This document shows positions 23,601-32,804 of a DNA stretch of 64,000 bases, piece by piece. The notes beneath the pieces were generated by a model. It saw nothing but the letters and a program-made list of their open reading frames with translations. It was not told the origin of the DNA and did no database searches. The stretch is from positions 104,173,256 through 104,237,255 of the forward strand of contig OX235271.1 of NCBI GenBank assembly GCA_944472155.2. The letters are read 5' to 3'. Numbering within the stretch: the stretch's first letter is position 1; each line of letters begins with the position of its first letter. This DNA is from Trichobilharzia szidati (lineage: Eukaryota; Platyhelminthes; Trematoda; Strigeidida; Schistosomatidae). The translations under genes and the position numbers were made by a program.

Positions 23601-25113
23601 CTTTCCTCACTAACACCTGCAATGAGTACTTCCAGTCCACTAGTTCCGACTTCCAACTATATCTTCGAAAAATCCTTCCAGTAATCATCATTGAGCTGAC
23701 AGTTGATATTCAAACTGTGGGTTTACTACATATCTAAGTGATTCAACTTCAAATCCTGTGGAGTTCAACTCTATTCAGCATACTTTTGATAATAATAATA
23801 ATAATAATATAATAATAGCTTTATTCTGGACAATGTTTATAAAATACACAGAATTTTCAGCGGAGCTTATTGCATGATATTTTCCTTTCTTCCAGGATCT
23901 TCAAATAAGGGATTAGTTGACAGTAGATCACGTGACATAGTTCTATCTGACCTGAAGAGCAAACCAATCTATTATGATATCTCGAGAAATACATGACAGT
24001 TTGTTGAATGCCAATTATAAAAAGTTGAGGAGCACATTTTGTGAACTAAGGATACCACCACTGAGGAACGGTCACCTCATGTATTGGGATAAGCTGCCAT
24101 CGAGTATAATACTTTTTCATATGTTTAGTAGAAACTTGGAAATCGGCAGATTTTGAATGTTTTAAATACTCGCCAGAGTAAATAATATTGTTAGAGGTTA
24201 TATTTTACTAGATTTAAACAAAGTTAAAAAGAGAAATTATATGCAATATATTAATGGAAGTTTTTCAGTAGCCCAAGTTTTAACCATGCCGCCCAACCAA
24301 GTTAGCTACATGTTAGAAATGATTAATTAAAAATTAAGTGATTGATTTAGGAGGCATTGAACATGAAGTTTTTTCATGAAGTATTAAAAAAAGCAAACAG
24401 CCGTTTAAAGTTTTTTGTTCTTCTTACTGATACTTCTACTAAAATTTATGTAAATTTCTGTCCATCAAGTAAATTTTTTTTCCAAAATAAAGAATACTTC
24501 ATATATAACAGTGACCCAAGCAATGAAACCTTCTCAGGTCATATATATATATATTTATATATATATATATATATCAACGCATGTCCTTGCGATGTGCTTA
24601 ACCTCGACCTTATTGTAAAACAAAAAAATTCCCAGTTAAGGTTAACCTATTCCCTAAAGGAACAATTAATAGTATAGCAGTAAACTTAGTTTGTATTTTT
24701 CCTTCTTTATATCTTTAGTACGAACACAGTAACAAAAAGAAGAAAGAAGCTAACCTGGGATGAATGAAGAATACTTACAGTCTCTTAGGAGTAAAAAATA
24801 ATTAAATACTCTCAGCTGTAAAATCTAATCGTAGCTTATCATCATAATTTTCACAGATATACAACTGAATTATATGTGATAGGTAAACCAAATATATCGT
24901 TAACGTGCTTACTGATATATGCTATTAATAGCAGTAGATATTGTTTCTGAACATTGTTTTTTGTTGTCAGCATATTCTTATGAAACTATTGACCATTATT
25001 TCTCTTGATAAACTTGAGCAAAGTAATAATGACATATTATGAAGGATAAAATGACGTCAGTATACTTCGGTGGTTCTTTTCAACTGCGTACAACCAGAAG
25101 CAATTTACTATTA
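23601..25113. other. no recognisable feature besides microsatellite
   Basis: AAT run near 23790-23815; ORFs 23974-24156 and 24357-24677 have no domain signal. Confidence 0.45.
24541..24574. repeat. AT dinucleotide microsatellite
   Basis: Nearly pure AT repeat, 34 bp. Confidence 0.9.
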
Positions 25114-25136
25114 ATATATATATATATATATATATA
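25114..25136. repeat. TA dinucleotide microsatellite
   Basis: Pure TA run at the 3' edge of an RTE-A copy. Confidence 0.9.
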
Positions 25137-25137
25137 A

Positions 25138-25643
25138 TTATTCCCCTGGGTACCAAGTGGAACATACGGCTCCAACAACATATCTCCACTTTCTTCTACT
25201 TACTGCTGTCCTCTTCAGCTGGCTAGCCACAGGATTGCCTATAATCTCTCATCTCCTCCCCCTCGCCACACGATCTCCTCCATGTCACCCTTGCACCAAC
25301 GACCCACTCGTCGTTTCCCATTCGGATTCTACTCGATCAGTGGCCTGGCACGCGATTTCACTCAACGGCCTATTCAGTGTATGCCCGATCCATCCATCTC
25401 CATTTTCTCCTACATATTTTTGGAGCAGTAGGCTCTTGGTTGGTTTGTTGTCAGAGTTTCTTGATGCAAATTTCCTCTGGCCAGCCATTCGATCTTCAGT
25501 ATGGAGCAGCCAGCGAAGGCAGAAGTTGATAAGAGTCTGTAACTTGTTGGGAATCTTTTTAGTGACACTGACTGACTTCACATTTGTGCTGAAAATCCAA
25601 ATCTTGTTCTTCACACTGATTGAATGCAGAAGACTTCCAAATG
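25138..25643 (-). mobile_element. RTE-A LINE fragment
   Basis: 3' end at left; antisense C-terminal region (GWIGHTLNRPL-like) with several frameshifts. Interrupted or ended at the right by the inverted-repeat element at 25644. Confidence 0.75.
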
Positions 25644-25925
25644 CTGTAGTTATTGATCATAAAGGTGATGGATATTAATATCACGTGATTATGTAGCATT
25701 ATGGAAAGGAATGAAAGTCGCTTTTACGCTCCTAAGTATGTATAGAAATAATTAAGAAATATTCTAGAATTACGGACGAATGCTACAAGTTAAAATCAAT
25801 CGTACACTTGTGTAAGGGTCAAATTCATAATTCTAGATTATTGCCTAACAACTTTTATTCATCTCCTTTAAGCTACTTAGTCACGTGATATTAATATTCA
25901 TCTCCATTATGATCAATAACTACAG
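25644..25925. mobile_element. candidate MITE with 48-bp terminal inverted repeats
   Basis: Left end CTGTAGTTATTGATCATAA continues to 25691; its complement lies at 25878-25925 with about four mismatches. No coding capacity in 282 bp. No clear target duplication, so the superfamily is unknown. Confidence 0.65.
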
Positions 25926-26147
25926 TATTTAAGCATTAAATTGATCATGGTTGTATGTAGTTGAAAAGAACCAATAAAATATTACGAAGTTATTTTATCC
26001 CGTACGGTATGTTCTTCTTGCTTTGTTCATATACTCCTATGAACTTTTTTCTTCATTAATTATCGATTTTTGATTACATTTAAAATCAATTGAAATAATT
26101 TCATTTATATACTGTATAAATTTTTTTTTCATATTGAATATATTCAA

Positions 26148-26287
26148 GAGTTGATTTGTATGGATTTAATTTGTTCCAAATTCGATCACGGATTGATATC
26201 AGTGAGAGAATCACTTAAAGCTAGTGAGTGCTGAACGGCTGTTTCTTTTTTAGTTCAGGACTCTTCAGCAGTACACACTCCATGATC
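26148..26287 (-). mobile_element. SINE-C 3' part
   Basis: Antisense tail and hammerhead with intact CTGAAGA core (26265-26271 antisense), decayed stem II; no tRNA-like head. Confidence 0.65.
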
Positions 26288-26725
26288 TTCAAGTATTGGT
26301 TTTGTAGGGATTTTGTTTGATTGCATGGAGGATTTCGTCATGAACTGACATCAGTTAGAGAACCACTGGAAAACCTGGGAGTACTGGACAGTTGTTTCGT
26401 TCTAGTTTGGAACTCTTCATCAGTACGCACCCTCTGGGATTCGAACCCAGGACCTTCTGGTTACAAGGCGAGCTCGTAGACCATTGAGCCACTGGGACCC
26501 GATTCAATGGTCCTTGAATTCTAACTTCTGCCAATTCACGACATAGCGCGACCATTTCGCAATGTCTTCTTCGATGAGTTACTGCCTCATCTTCAACTCG
26601 CTGTACCTTACTGGTCACGGCTTCCCATTAGAACCCCAGGTTAACTGCCTGAATAGGGCCAGTCACTAGTGAGCATCAGATTAATTTTCAAGTATTGGTT
26701 TTGTAGGGATTTTGTTTGATCTGTT
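26288..26725 (-). mobile_element. full-length SINE-C plus start of a tandem second unit
   Basis: Complete unit 26288-26686: tail, hammerhead, tRNA-like head (antisense box B GGATTCGAACCC near 26438; box A near 26490) and 5' region ending near GAGCATCAGATTAA. At 26687 the tail starts again (TTCAAGTATTGG...), giving a 399-bp period. The same junction is seen at 47402. Confidence 0.85.
26381..26426 (-). ncRNA. hammerhead motif (SINE-C), C3A variant
   Basis: Antisense: stem I GTACTG/CAGTAC perfect, core ATGAAGA, stem II GTTC/GAAC perfect, GAAA, stem III ACAACTGT. Only C3 departs from the canonical core. Confidence 0.65.
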
Positions 26726-26755
26726 ATCTAACTTTTGGAATTTAAACTGACTTTG

Positions 26756-26900
26756 GCTGGTAACTAGCTACAGGACGAATTAGCCTGGAGTTCTAGTGAG
26801 AAGTCATGACCAGCAGGGTCCAACAGGTCGGGCTTGAGAAAAGAAAATACTCACCAGTGACATTGGCTGGTGGTTGTGCTAACATCACATGTTGAATATG
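26756..26900 (+). mobile_element. SINE-C 5' region fragment
   Basis: Complement of 12066-12170; holds the SINE-C region upstream of the tRNA-like head. Confidence 0.5.
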
Positions 26901-26949
26901 TTTTTCCTGTCTATAAATATTTGTGAAGTTAAATGAAAGAAGAAAACGA

Positions 26950-27317
26950 AGTATTTTGCTAGTCACCACCCACCAATTAAATACCAATTAAATGCCCAGA
27001 CATCGTCGAAGCATCAGAAAAAGAAGCCGACATGTCAACCTGAGACCGAGCACTTCAGTCCAATCAATCGATGGGAAAATCTAAAATTCAATTAAATAAT
27101 TAATATGACCCGTTGCAAAAGAGGTGACTGTTGTGGCCCAAGTGGTCCAATGGATAACGCTTTGGCGTTTGAAACTATGGGCACTGGGTTCGAGTCTCGG
27201 TGGGAACATCATCACTCACTGAGAAATGCAGGCACATCCAGATGACGAGTCCCAAATAAGACGAAATGCGCGTTATCGTGGATTCTACTGCTAGTCACCA
27301 TCCACCAATTAAATACA
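26950..27317 (+). mobile_element. Smalpha full unit with partial tandem repeat
   Basis: Tail (26958-27110), tRNA-like head with box A near 27146 (TGGTCCAATGG) and box B GGTTCGAGTC at 27187-27196, then the hammerhead and the start of a second tail. GCTAGTCACC recurs at 26958 and 27290, a period of 332 bp, like the known ~335-bp Smalpha monomer. Confidence 0.85.
27236..27283 (+). ncRNA. hammerhead motif (Smalpha), C3A variant
   Basis: ATCCAG, core ATGACGA, stem II GTCCCAAATAAGAC (one weakened pair), GAAA, longer stem III, GTGGAT (one stem I mismatch). Probably inactive. Confidence 0.65.
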
Positions 27318-28100
27318 AAGTATTTTCGTTAATTATGTCTTACAGAATCTTTTAACACTTCATTATATCAGCATAGAATTTAAGGCAATAAGAAAATCAT
27401 AATAAGATGGACCATTCTAAACGGTCATTTTACATAGAAAGTTTTAACGTTTGTATATCTACATAAGAAGTGAAAATGAATAAAAGTAGGTATAAGCGGG
27501 ATAATTTTAGTCGGAACACATAAATCGAATAGGCAACCTTCGAGTTACGGACTAAGGTGTGACACTCAGTGGTCGAGAAGATATCTCGCAGTGGGTTTCC
27601 ACCAATAGCTCTGTTAATTATCCGTGTGTTCATCATGATGCCAGCTTGATAAGTATATTTTTACCTTCTTATCGTGTAGGTCAGTTGGTATAGCCACTGC
27701 TTGGTAACCTGAAGACATCTGTTTGGCATCCCGTTGTCCTTTAGGTATCTGTTTAGAAATTAACTAACATGTATCACCCTCGGTGTATATGCATATATCT
27801 AAATAAAACACACATGACAGCATCATAAAAGTTAATTCAGAAAAACTGTCCCGCTAATAATTGATCGCTTGTTTCTAGTCACTTATCCACTATACTTAAA
27901 GTCAGACTGACTAAATTTGAACTGATTATTATGTAGTATGTACACATACATATGATAGCCGCTTTAAATTTAAGCAAAACTCTAATCACCTATATCTAAT
28001 TGTAAATTTGAACTATTTAAAAACTAATGCAATCTCCAAAAAAAGCCTTCAGTACAGCATCTAATACAAATATCCTTACAGAACTTGTCAAATTCAAACT
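27318..28100. other. no recognisable feature
   Basis: A weak tRNA-like stretch near 27675-27745 is too degraded to call. Confidence 0.45.
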
Positions 28101-28102
28101 TG

Positions 28103-28366
28103 TTACCTATGTGGTTCACACATTGATGCCAGTCTGACAACAGGTAGCTTAGGAAAGAATCCTTGATAATCTCTCTCCATCAGTGCCTGCTGCATCGAAA
28201 AGGCCCGATCAAAATAATCCATTGAAATATTTCGAATGACCTTGCCGTCTGTTAGTGTTTCACATAATCTGATACAGGGCGCTGTTATATTGGAGTCTGG
28301 TTTAGTTAGAAAGTGCTTGTGAGTGTGTATGTGAGTGATAAAAGCAACAGCTGCAAGCAACAACAC
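28103..28366 (-). CDS. unrecognised ORF, possible exon
   Basis: An 87-residue open frame, more codon-rich than its surroundings (for example LCETLTDGKVIRNI, YFDRAFSMQQALMERD). It begins with a hydrophobic stretch LLLAAVAFI that could be part of a signal peptide, and the frame closes at CATAG|GTAACA, a fair splice donor. No family recognised; a start ATG and neighbouring exons were not found. It could be an isolated exon of a - strand gene or chance. Confidence 0.3.
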   Translation of the reverse strand: MLLLAAVAFITHIHTHKHFLTKPDSNITAPCIRLCETLTDGKVIRNISMDYFDRAFSMQQALMERDYQGFFPKLPVVRLASMCEPHR

Positions 28367-28499
28367 TCGGTAGATGTTCTAACCCAAAAGAACAATCAAT
28401 AGTAAGAGATACAATGACAGAGAGGAGGCCTGTGAAACAGATAGAGAATTTTGACAAATAGCTCAGTTAGCATGAAGACACCGTGTTGAATATTCTTAA

Positions 28500-29180
28500 T
28501 TACAGCGTTTCGTGATCGGTCAACAACGCTTGACCCAACTAGGTGGAAGTATGGAAGGAACTGCAAAAGTTCAAGCGCAAAAAGGTTTTTAACCTCGACA
28601 ACTCCTTTTAAAGTTGATGAAACTATATTTAGGAAAGATGCTGGAGGCTGAAAGTGTTACTTTACTGCAGACTGACGTGGTGTTTAAGTCTATTTTTGAG
28701 AAGGATCTGCACAATACATTATTAAGATACCCGTTCTTCACGACCTGTGTCTAAACAACTAGCATCAACATAACAATGCACTGAATATCAGAAAAATTAG
28801 GGAAAATGATAATACAGATTCATGAATTTTTAGTCTCCAGTGAAGGCCAGGGCAGTAGGTAGTAGTGACTGGCTGGACTTGCTTTTTCTGCACACACACA
28901 CGCTTGTTTAAGGCGAATCGCGGTAGCTTCTTCTGTTTGGAGTATACGGTACCTCAATGACTTGGCAATTTATTTGGTACCCCTTAGATGATAAAGAAGG
29001 ACTTTTCAATATTAGCTTTGTTGCCGGTTTGGACCATGTGTTCTAATATCGAGCTGTTGATGCTTCTCACTACACCTTTATTTAACCACCCTGGTAGATG
29101 TTCCCGGGCGAGGAGGAAAAATCAAGTTCCTAGAGCAACAGCTAATATAACTCGCTCCGCAAGCGCGGCTGAATTGGTAA
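28500..29180 (-). mobile_element. PLE-C fragment (third Penelope-like family)
   Basis: Antisense reading gives HLPGWLNKG, INSSILEHMVQTGNKANIEK and CVQKKQVQ, co-linear with the GIY-YIG tail of PLE-B (NSAIVRHLLDTGHAVEIEK ... CVQ). Stops and frameshifts are present. Left part taken as its 3' region; limits approximate. Confidence 0.6.
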
Positions 29181-29189
29181 GTACAATTG

Positions 29190-29495
29190 GAAGTGAGTGG
29201 TGGTGGTCGCGCTAAATCACGACCTGGTAGAAGTTAGAATTCATAAGCTGGCCATTGAATCGGGTCCCAGTGGCTGAATGGTATGCGAGCCAGCTTGCCT
29301 TGTAACCAGAAGGTCCTGGGTTCGAACCCTGACCGTGGGTAAGTACTACGGAAGAGTCCCAAACTAGTCTGACGAAACACCTGTCCAATACTCCCTGCTG
29401 GTTTTCAATGGTTCTCTAACTGATATCAATCCGTGGTCAAACCCGAAAAACAAATCTAATCCTTACAAACCAACTCTTGAAAAAAACAAAACAAT
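29190..29495 (+). mobile_element. SINE-C full-length-like copy
   Basis: Upstream region, tRNA-like head (box A TGGCTGAATGG near 29270, box B GGTTCGAACCC at 29319-29329), hammerhead with damaged core (CGGAAGA), tail ending CTTGAAAAAAAC. Confidence 0.8.
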
Positions 29496-29651
29496 AATAG
29501 CAGTAGATATATCCGTTAGTCAGAAAACTGCAACTTAAAACCCAAAGGAATGAATACTCAGAAACATACTAACAAGGCTAAGTGATTATCATAATAGTAT
29601 TAATGTCTTGATATCATTTAAATAATCTGACAGTTATCAGCCTATTTAGAA

Positions 29652-29682
<31 letters not shown>

Positions 29683-30140
29683 GCAAAATAAGAGAATTGT
29701 TTGATGATATCAATATATGACCTTAGTGATGTAAACAAATTTGCCTTATGTTGACGATAACATCACTTTGACTCCTGTATAATATGAGTATATCATACAT
29801 TTTCTGCCTTGATAATTCTACGTAGACGCTCTATAACATGACGTATATAAATATATATTATATAATTTTGACCTTGAACTCTTTTGTTATTTTAAATATA
29901 TTTTAGTTATCAATCTACGAAGTTATACTGGTTATATGAACAATGGAAAAAGTTACTATAAATAAAGGTAGAGTTTAAAAATTTATTTGGGCAAGTTAAA
30001 CTTTTTATGACAAATAATTGACAGCTAATTTGTTTGTGATACTTTTAATTTGAAGAAGCTTCAATAAATTCATATTCGTGTTTTAAGGCATAAAACTTTG
30101 AGTTTAACTCACGAAATTATGGATTGTTAACGTAATGAAT
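29496..30140. other. no recognisable feature besides TA run
   Basis: Contains a TA microsatellite at 29659-29682. Confidence 0.5.
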
Positions 30141-30153
30141 TAAAAATTAATGT

Positions 30154-30389
30154 TCAAGTATTGGTTTGTAGGGATTTGGTTGATTGGTTACAGGATTTCA
30201 TCATGAGCTGACATTGGTTAGAGAACCATTGGAAAACGAGCTCGCCTTGTAACCAGAAGGTCCTGGGTTCGAACCCCGCAGCGTGGGTGCGTACTGATGA
30301 AGAGTCCCAAACTAGGACGAAACAGCTGTCCAGTACTCCCAGGTTTTCCAATGGTTCTCTAACCAATGTCAGCTCATGATGAAATCCTG
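30154..30389. mobile_element. SINE-C inverted composite, single TSD-bounded insertion
   Basis: Perfect 13-bp duplication TAAAAATTAATGT (30141-30153, 30390-30402). 30154-30237 is antisense tail; 30238-30389 is a sense copy truncated inside the tRNA-like head, with hammerhead and tail. The switch occurs without extra bases. Confidence 0.85.
30291..30336 (+). ncRNA. hammerhead motif (SINE-C), best-preserved stems
   Basis: Stem I GTACTG/CAGTAC, stem II GTCC/GGAC (loop CAAACTA), GAAA, palindromic stem III ACAGCTGT, predicted cleavage after C30330. Core ATGAAGA, so C3 is A; all else fits. Confidence 0.7.
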
Positions 30390-30524
30390 TAAAAATTAAT
30401 GTATTTTAGGATGCTAGCAACCACTTCTTATTTTGATATGTTCATTGTTTTATGCAATGACAATTTTTTGATGACAAAATATTCACACAGTCATTTTTAT
30501 CATGTTTCTCTGTCATTTCAGTTT

Positions 30525-30735
30525 AGTTACAGGTTCATTTACGAGTTGACATCAGTAAGAGAAGCATTGGAAAACCAGGAAATATTGGACGACTGTTTCG
30601 TCCAAGTTCAGGACTCTTCACAGTGCTAACCCATAGGTGTTCGAACCCACAACCTACCAGTTACAAGGCAAAGCTCATAAATCATTCAGCCATTGTGACC
30701 CGATCCAATGGCTCATGAGTTTTAAAGTAGATGAC
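30525..30735 (-). mobile_element. SINE-C copy
   Basis: Antisense tail, eroded hammerhead, tRNA-like head (antisense box B GTGTTCGAACCC near 30640). Confidence 0.7.
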
Positions 30736-30949
30736 AGCAGGAGCATTCCGTGTATGCACTGAAAGTTGATGATGTAACCATGGGATATTCAAAATCAACT
30801 AAAAACTCCATGACATTATTATTCTTTCAGTTCAAATTAAGTAATTCTGATTAATTAATTCATCTGTTACACATTTATTATTATTATTTTTTATCTGACA
30901 GTCATCTACAATAATTTTGTTAGTAGAATTTCCAAGTTAACTACTGAAA

Positions 30950-31025
30950 AATGTGTTGGCCGAAAATCGAACCCTTAACTTCCATATGACTGGTGATTAT
31001 TCTATCATTGAACCATTTAAAATAT
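30950..31025 (-). mobile_element. tRNA-like SINE head remnant
   Basis: GTTGGCCG...ATCGAACCC with trailing tRNA-like bases, most like SINE-B heads. Confidence 0.4.
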
Positions 31026-31445
31026 CATACACGAATGCTTTTTATTGAATTTAAACAAAATCAATAAAAACACAGGGTGCAAGATGTAACGGATTCATTG
31101 TTTGTTTCGTGGGTATTTAGATGTGAGAACTAGTAATCCTATCGACTTTTCTAGGCAGAAAGGCTCATATGCGAATCAGACTGAGATAGACTTGCTAGTG
31201 TACTACTGTTTTAAATGTACTTGTAAAAATTCAGGCCAGTTGCAGCGAAATACCAGCTGCACCCAACACAGTGTTTAGCGATGCCACATAATTGGTTTTC
31301 AGAATATTCTAGAATTCCGAATCCATTGCATTTCATCGCGTAAATACTTATTTTCCGTTATATGCACAACCGTAATATTTCGAAAATGTATATCTTTGGA
31401 TACCACCACTTGAGAATATTTCTTGGAATATTTATTTCACGTTGA
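31026..31445. other. no recognisable feature
   Basis: Nothing supported. Confidence 0.5.
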
Positions 31446-31449
31446 AGTT

Positions 31450-31530
31450 TGCGCTGAAGATGTTGTCTAAGAAGACAATGAAGGCTTCGCAATTTAACCA
31501 CCTACCTCAGATAACACAAACAAATTTGAA
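31450..31530 (+). repeat. repeat D with hammerhead-like core
   Basis: TGCG, CTGAAGA (31454-31460), hairpin GTTGTCTAAGAAGACAAT, GAAG, GCTT, CGCA. The stem II hairpin differs in sequence from the 20.6-kb copy yet still pairs. Confidence 0.5.
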
Positions 31531-32330
31531 TATTTGTATTGAAATACAAATAAATATTCGTCATACCTATTTTTCTTACTGCTTCAGACTAATGAATGCT
31601 TTGATTTCCTGCTGTATAAGCCCTCGGAGCTAAAGCCTTAAAAGTCAGTGTTTTTTCAAGTAAGTAGGTGTTCCAATAACTGCATAGTGTAGTTTTATAA
31701 TTATACTAAAAGAGGACGAAGCCACTTCGTTTACTTTTATTAAGCATATTTAGCACAAAAGCCAGTAACCAATCCCTAAACTAAATGTTTTCGACTATAT
31801 CGAATACTGTAATTTATTGGAAAAGTGTTCAATAATGGGAATCAGTTCTATTTCTGGATATCCGCATGATAGGCATTAAGTAGCTTTAATGCTTTTACTT
31901 AACCCAGCCTATAAAAAGTAAGCATTTTCATCAAAATGATACATGCTAATTTTCTGTTATATGCGTAAGTGAAGTGTTTACGAACGTCTGAAGGCTCTAT
32001 CTAAATAATGTAAATATTTTAAGCTGCATTAATTCATTAACAGTAATACAAAAGTATTACTGGTTTACATCAAATATATTTATTCTATTATGTAATTATA
32101 CACTACTATAGTACCCAAATTCCTTTCTTAAATCGATGTCTTGGGATGTCCGAAAATTATGTCAGCAAAAGATATCTTTGGTACACCTACAGGAAAACAC
32201 GTGAAATGGAAATCAAGTGATCAGAGAATTGGTTGAATAGCTGACCTCAGAATAAATCTTCTAAGGACAATGTGGGTGTAAGCAAAATGAAAAAAGTGGT
32301 GGGCGTTATTATAGTAAATGTTTCATTCAG
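31531..32330. other. upstream region of PIM, nothing recognised
   Basis: AT-rich; no repeat assigned. Confidence 0.5.
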
Positions 32331-32332
32331 TC

Positions 32333-32457
32333 ATTGGTCCAATAGGTGTCATTCTGAGTTTTTATTGGTCGAATTCACATTTAGGCAGAGACAGGTCAAG
32401 GCAATACAAATATTAGCCAATAATATCATTAATAATCATATTATAGTTTTTCATTGG
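32333..32457 (+). promoter_or_regulatory. CCAAT-box cluster, candidate PIM promoter
   Basis: Five CCAAT motifs in 125 bp: ATTGG at 32333, CCAAT at 32339 (together the palindrome ATTGGTCCAAT), ATTGG at 32364, CCAAT at 32417, ATTGG at 32453. They lie 263-387 bp before the ATG. CCAAT is the NF-Y site; the promoter role is inferred. Confidence 0.5.
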
Positions 32458-32719
32458 TCATTGAGTGAATCGTTTTGTCTAACCTAGCAAACGTATTACG
32501 CCAACGGTGAAGCTCCAGTTCATACTGAATTGTGATAACAAGCATCTAGGTTCTACGACTGTTGTTGATTTATCAGTTGATTGACTTCACAGTTGTGTTA
32601 AAAAACCGAAATCTAATAAAACCGAGTTATTTTACACATCATATTATTTGTTATGTGGACTGTCTACGCAGTTATTACTGCTTAACGGGAACTTAACTAA
32701 ATTTCGGACTACATACCTA

Positions 32720-32804
32720 ATGGCTCATACAACTGTACAACAACCAAATAACCCTTATGTAAACGGTCGGCTTGTAAGGAGGAGTTCACAGGACTTAGGA
32801 TTAC
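32720..32804 (+). CDS. pim: PIM exon 1
   Basis: Starts ATGGCTCATACAACTG; 28 codons plus one base. Donor C|GTAAGT. The encoded N-terminus ([10 protein letters not shown]... RRSSQDLGL) is non-catalytic; RRSS is a basic-Ser patch. Joining to exon 2 forms CAG (Gln). Confidence 0.75.

Noticed and set aside
24357..24677. 106-residue ORF
   Set aside because: Includes a translated AT microsatellite; no support.
28988..29215. + strand ORF of 75 residues
   Set aside because: It is the antisense shadow of the PLE-C GIY-YIG remnant.
30154..30389. LINE-style twin priming as the cause of the SINE-C inversion
   Set aside because: Both arms end in the 3' tail; twin priming would invert only the 5' part.
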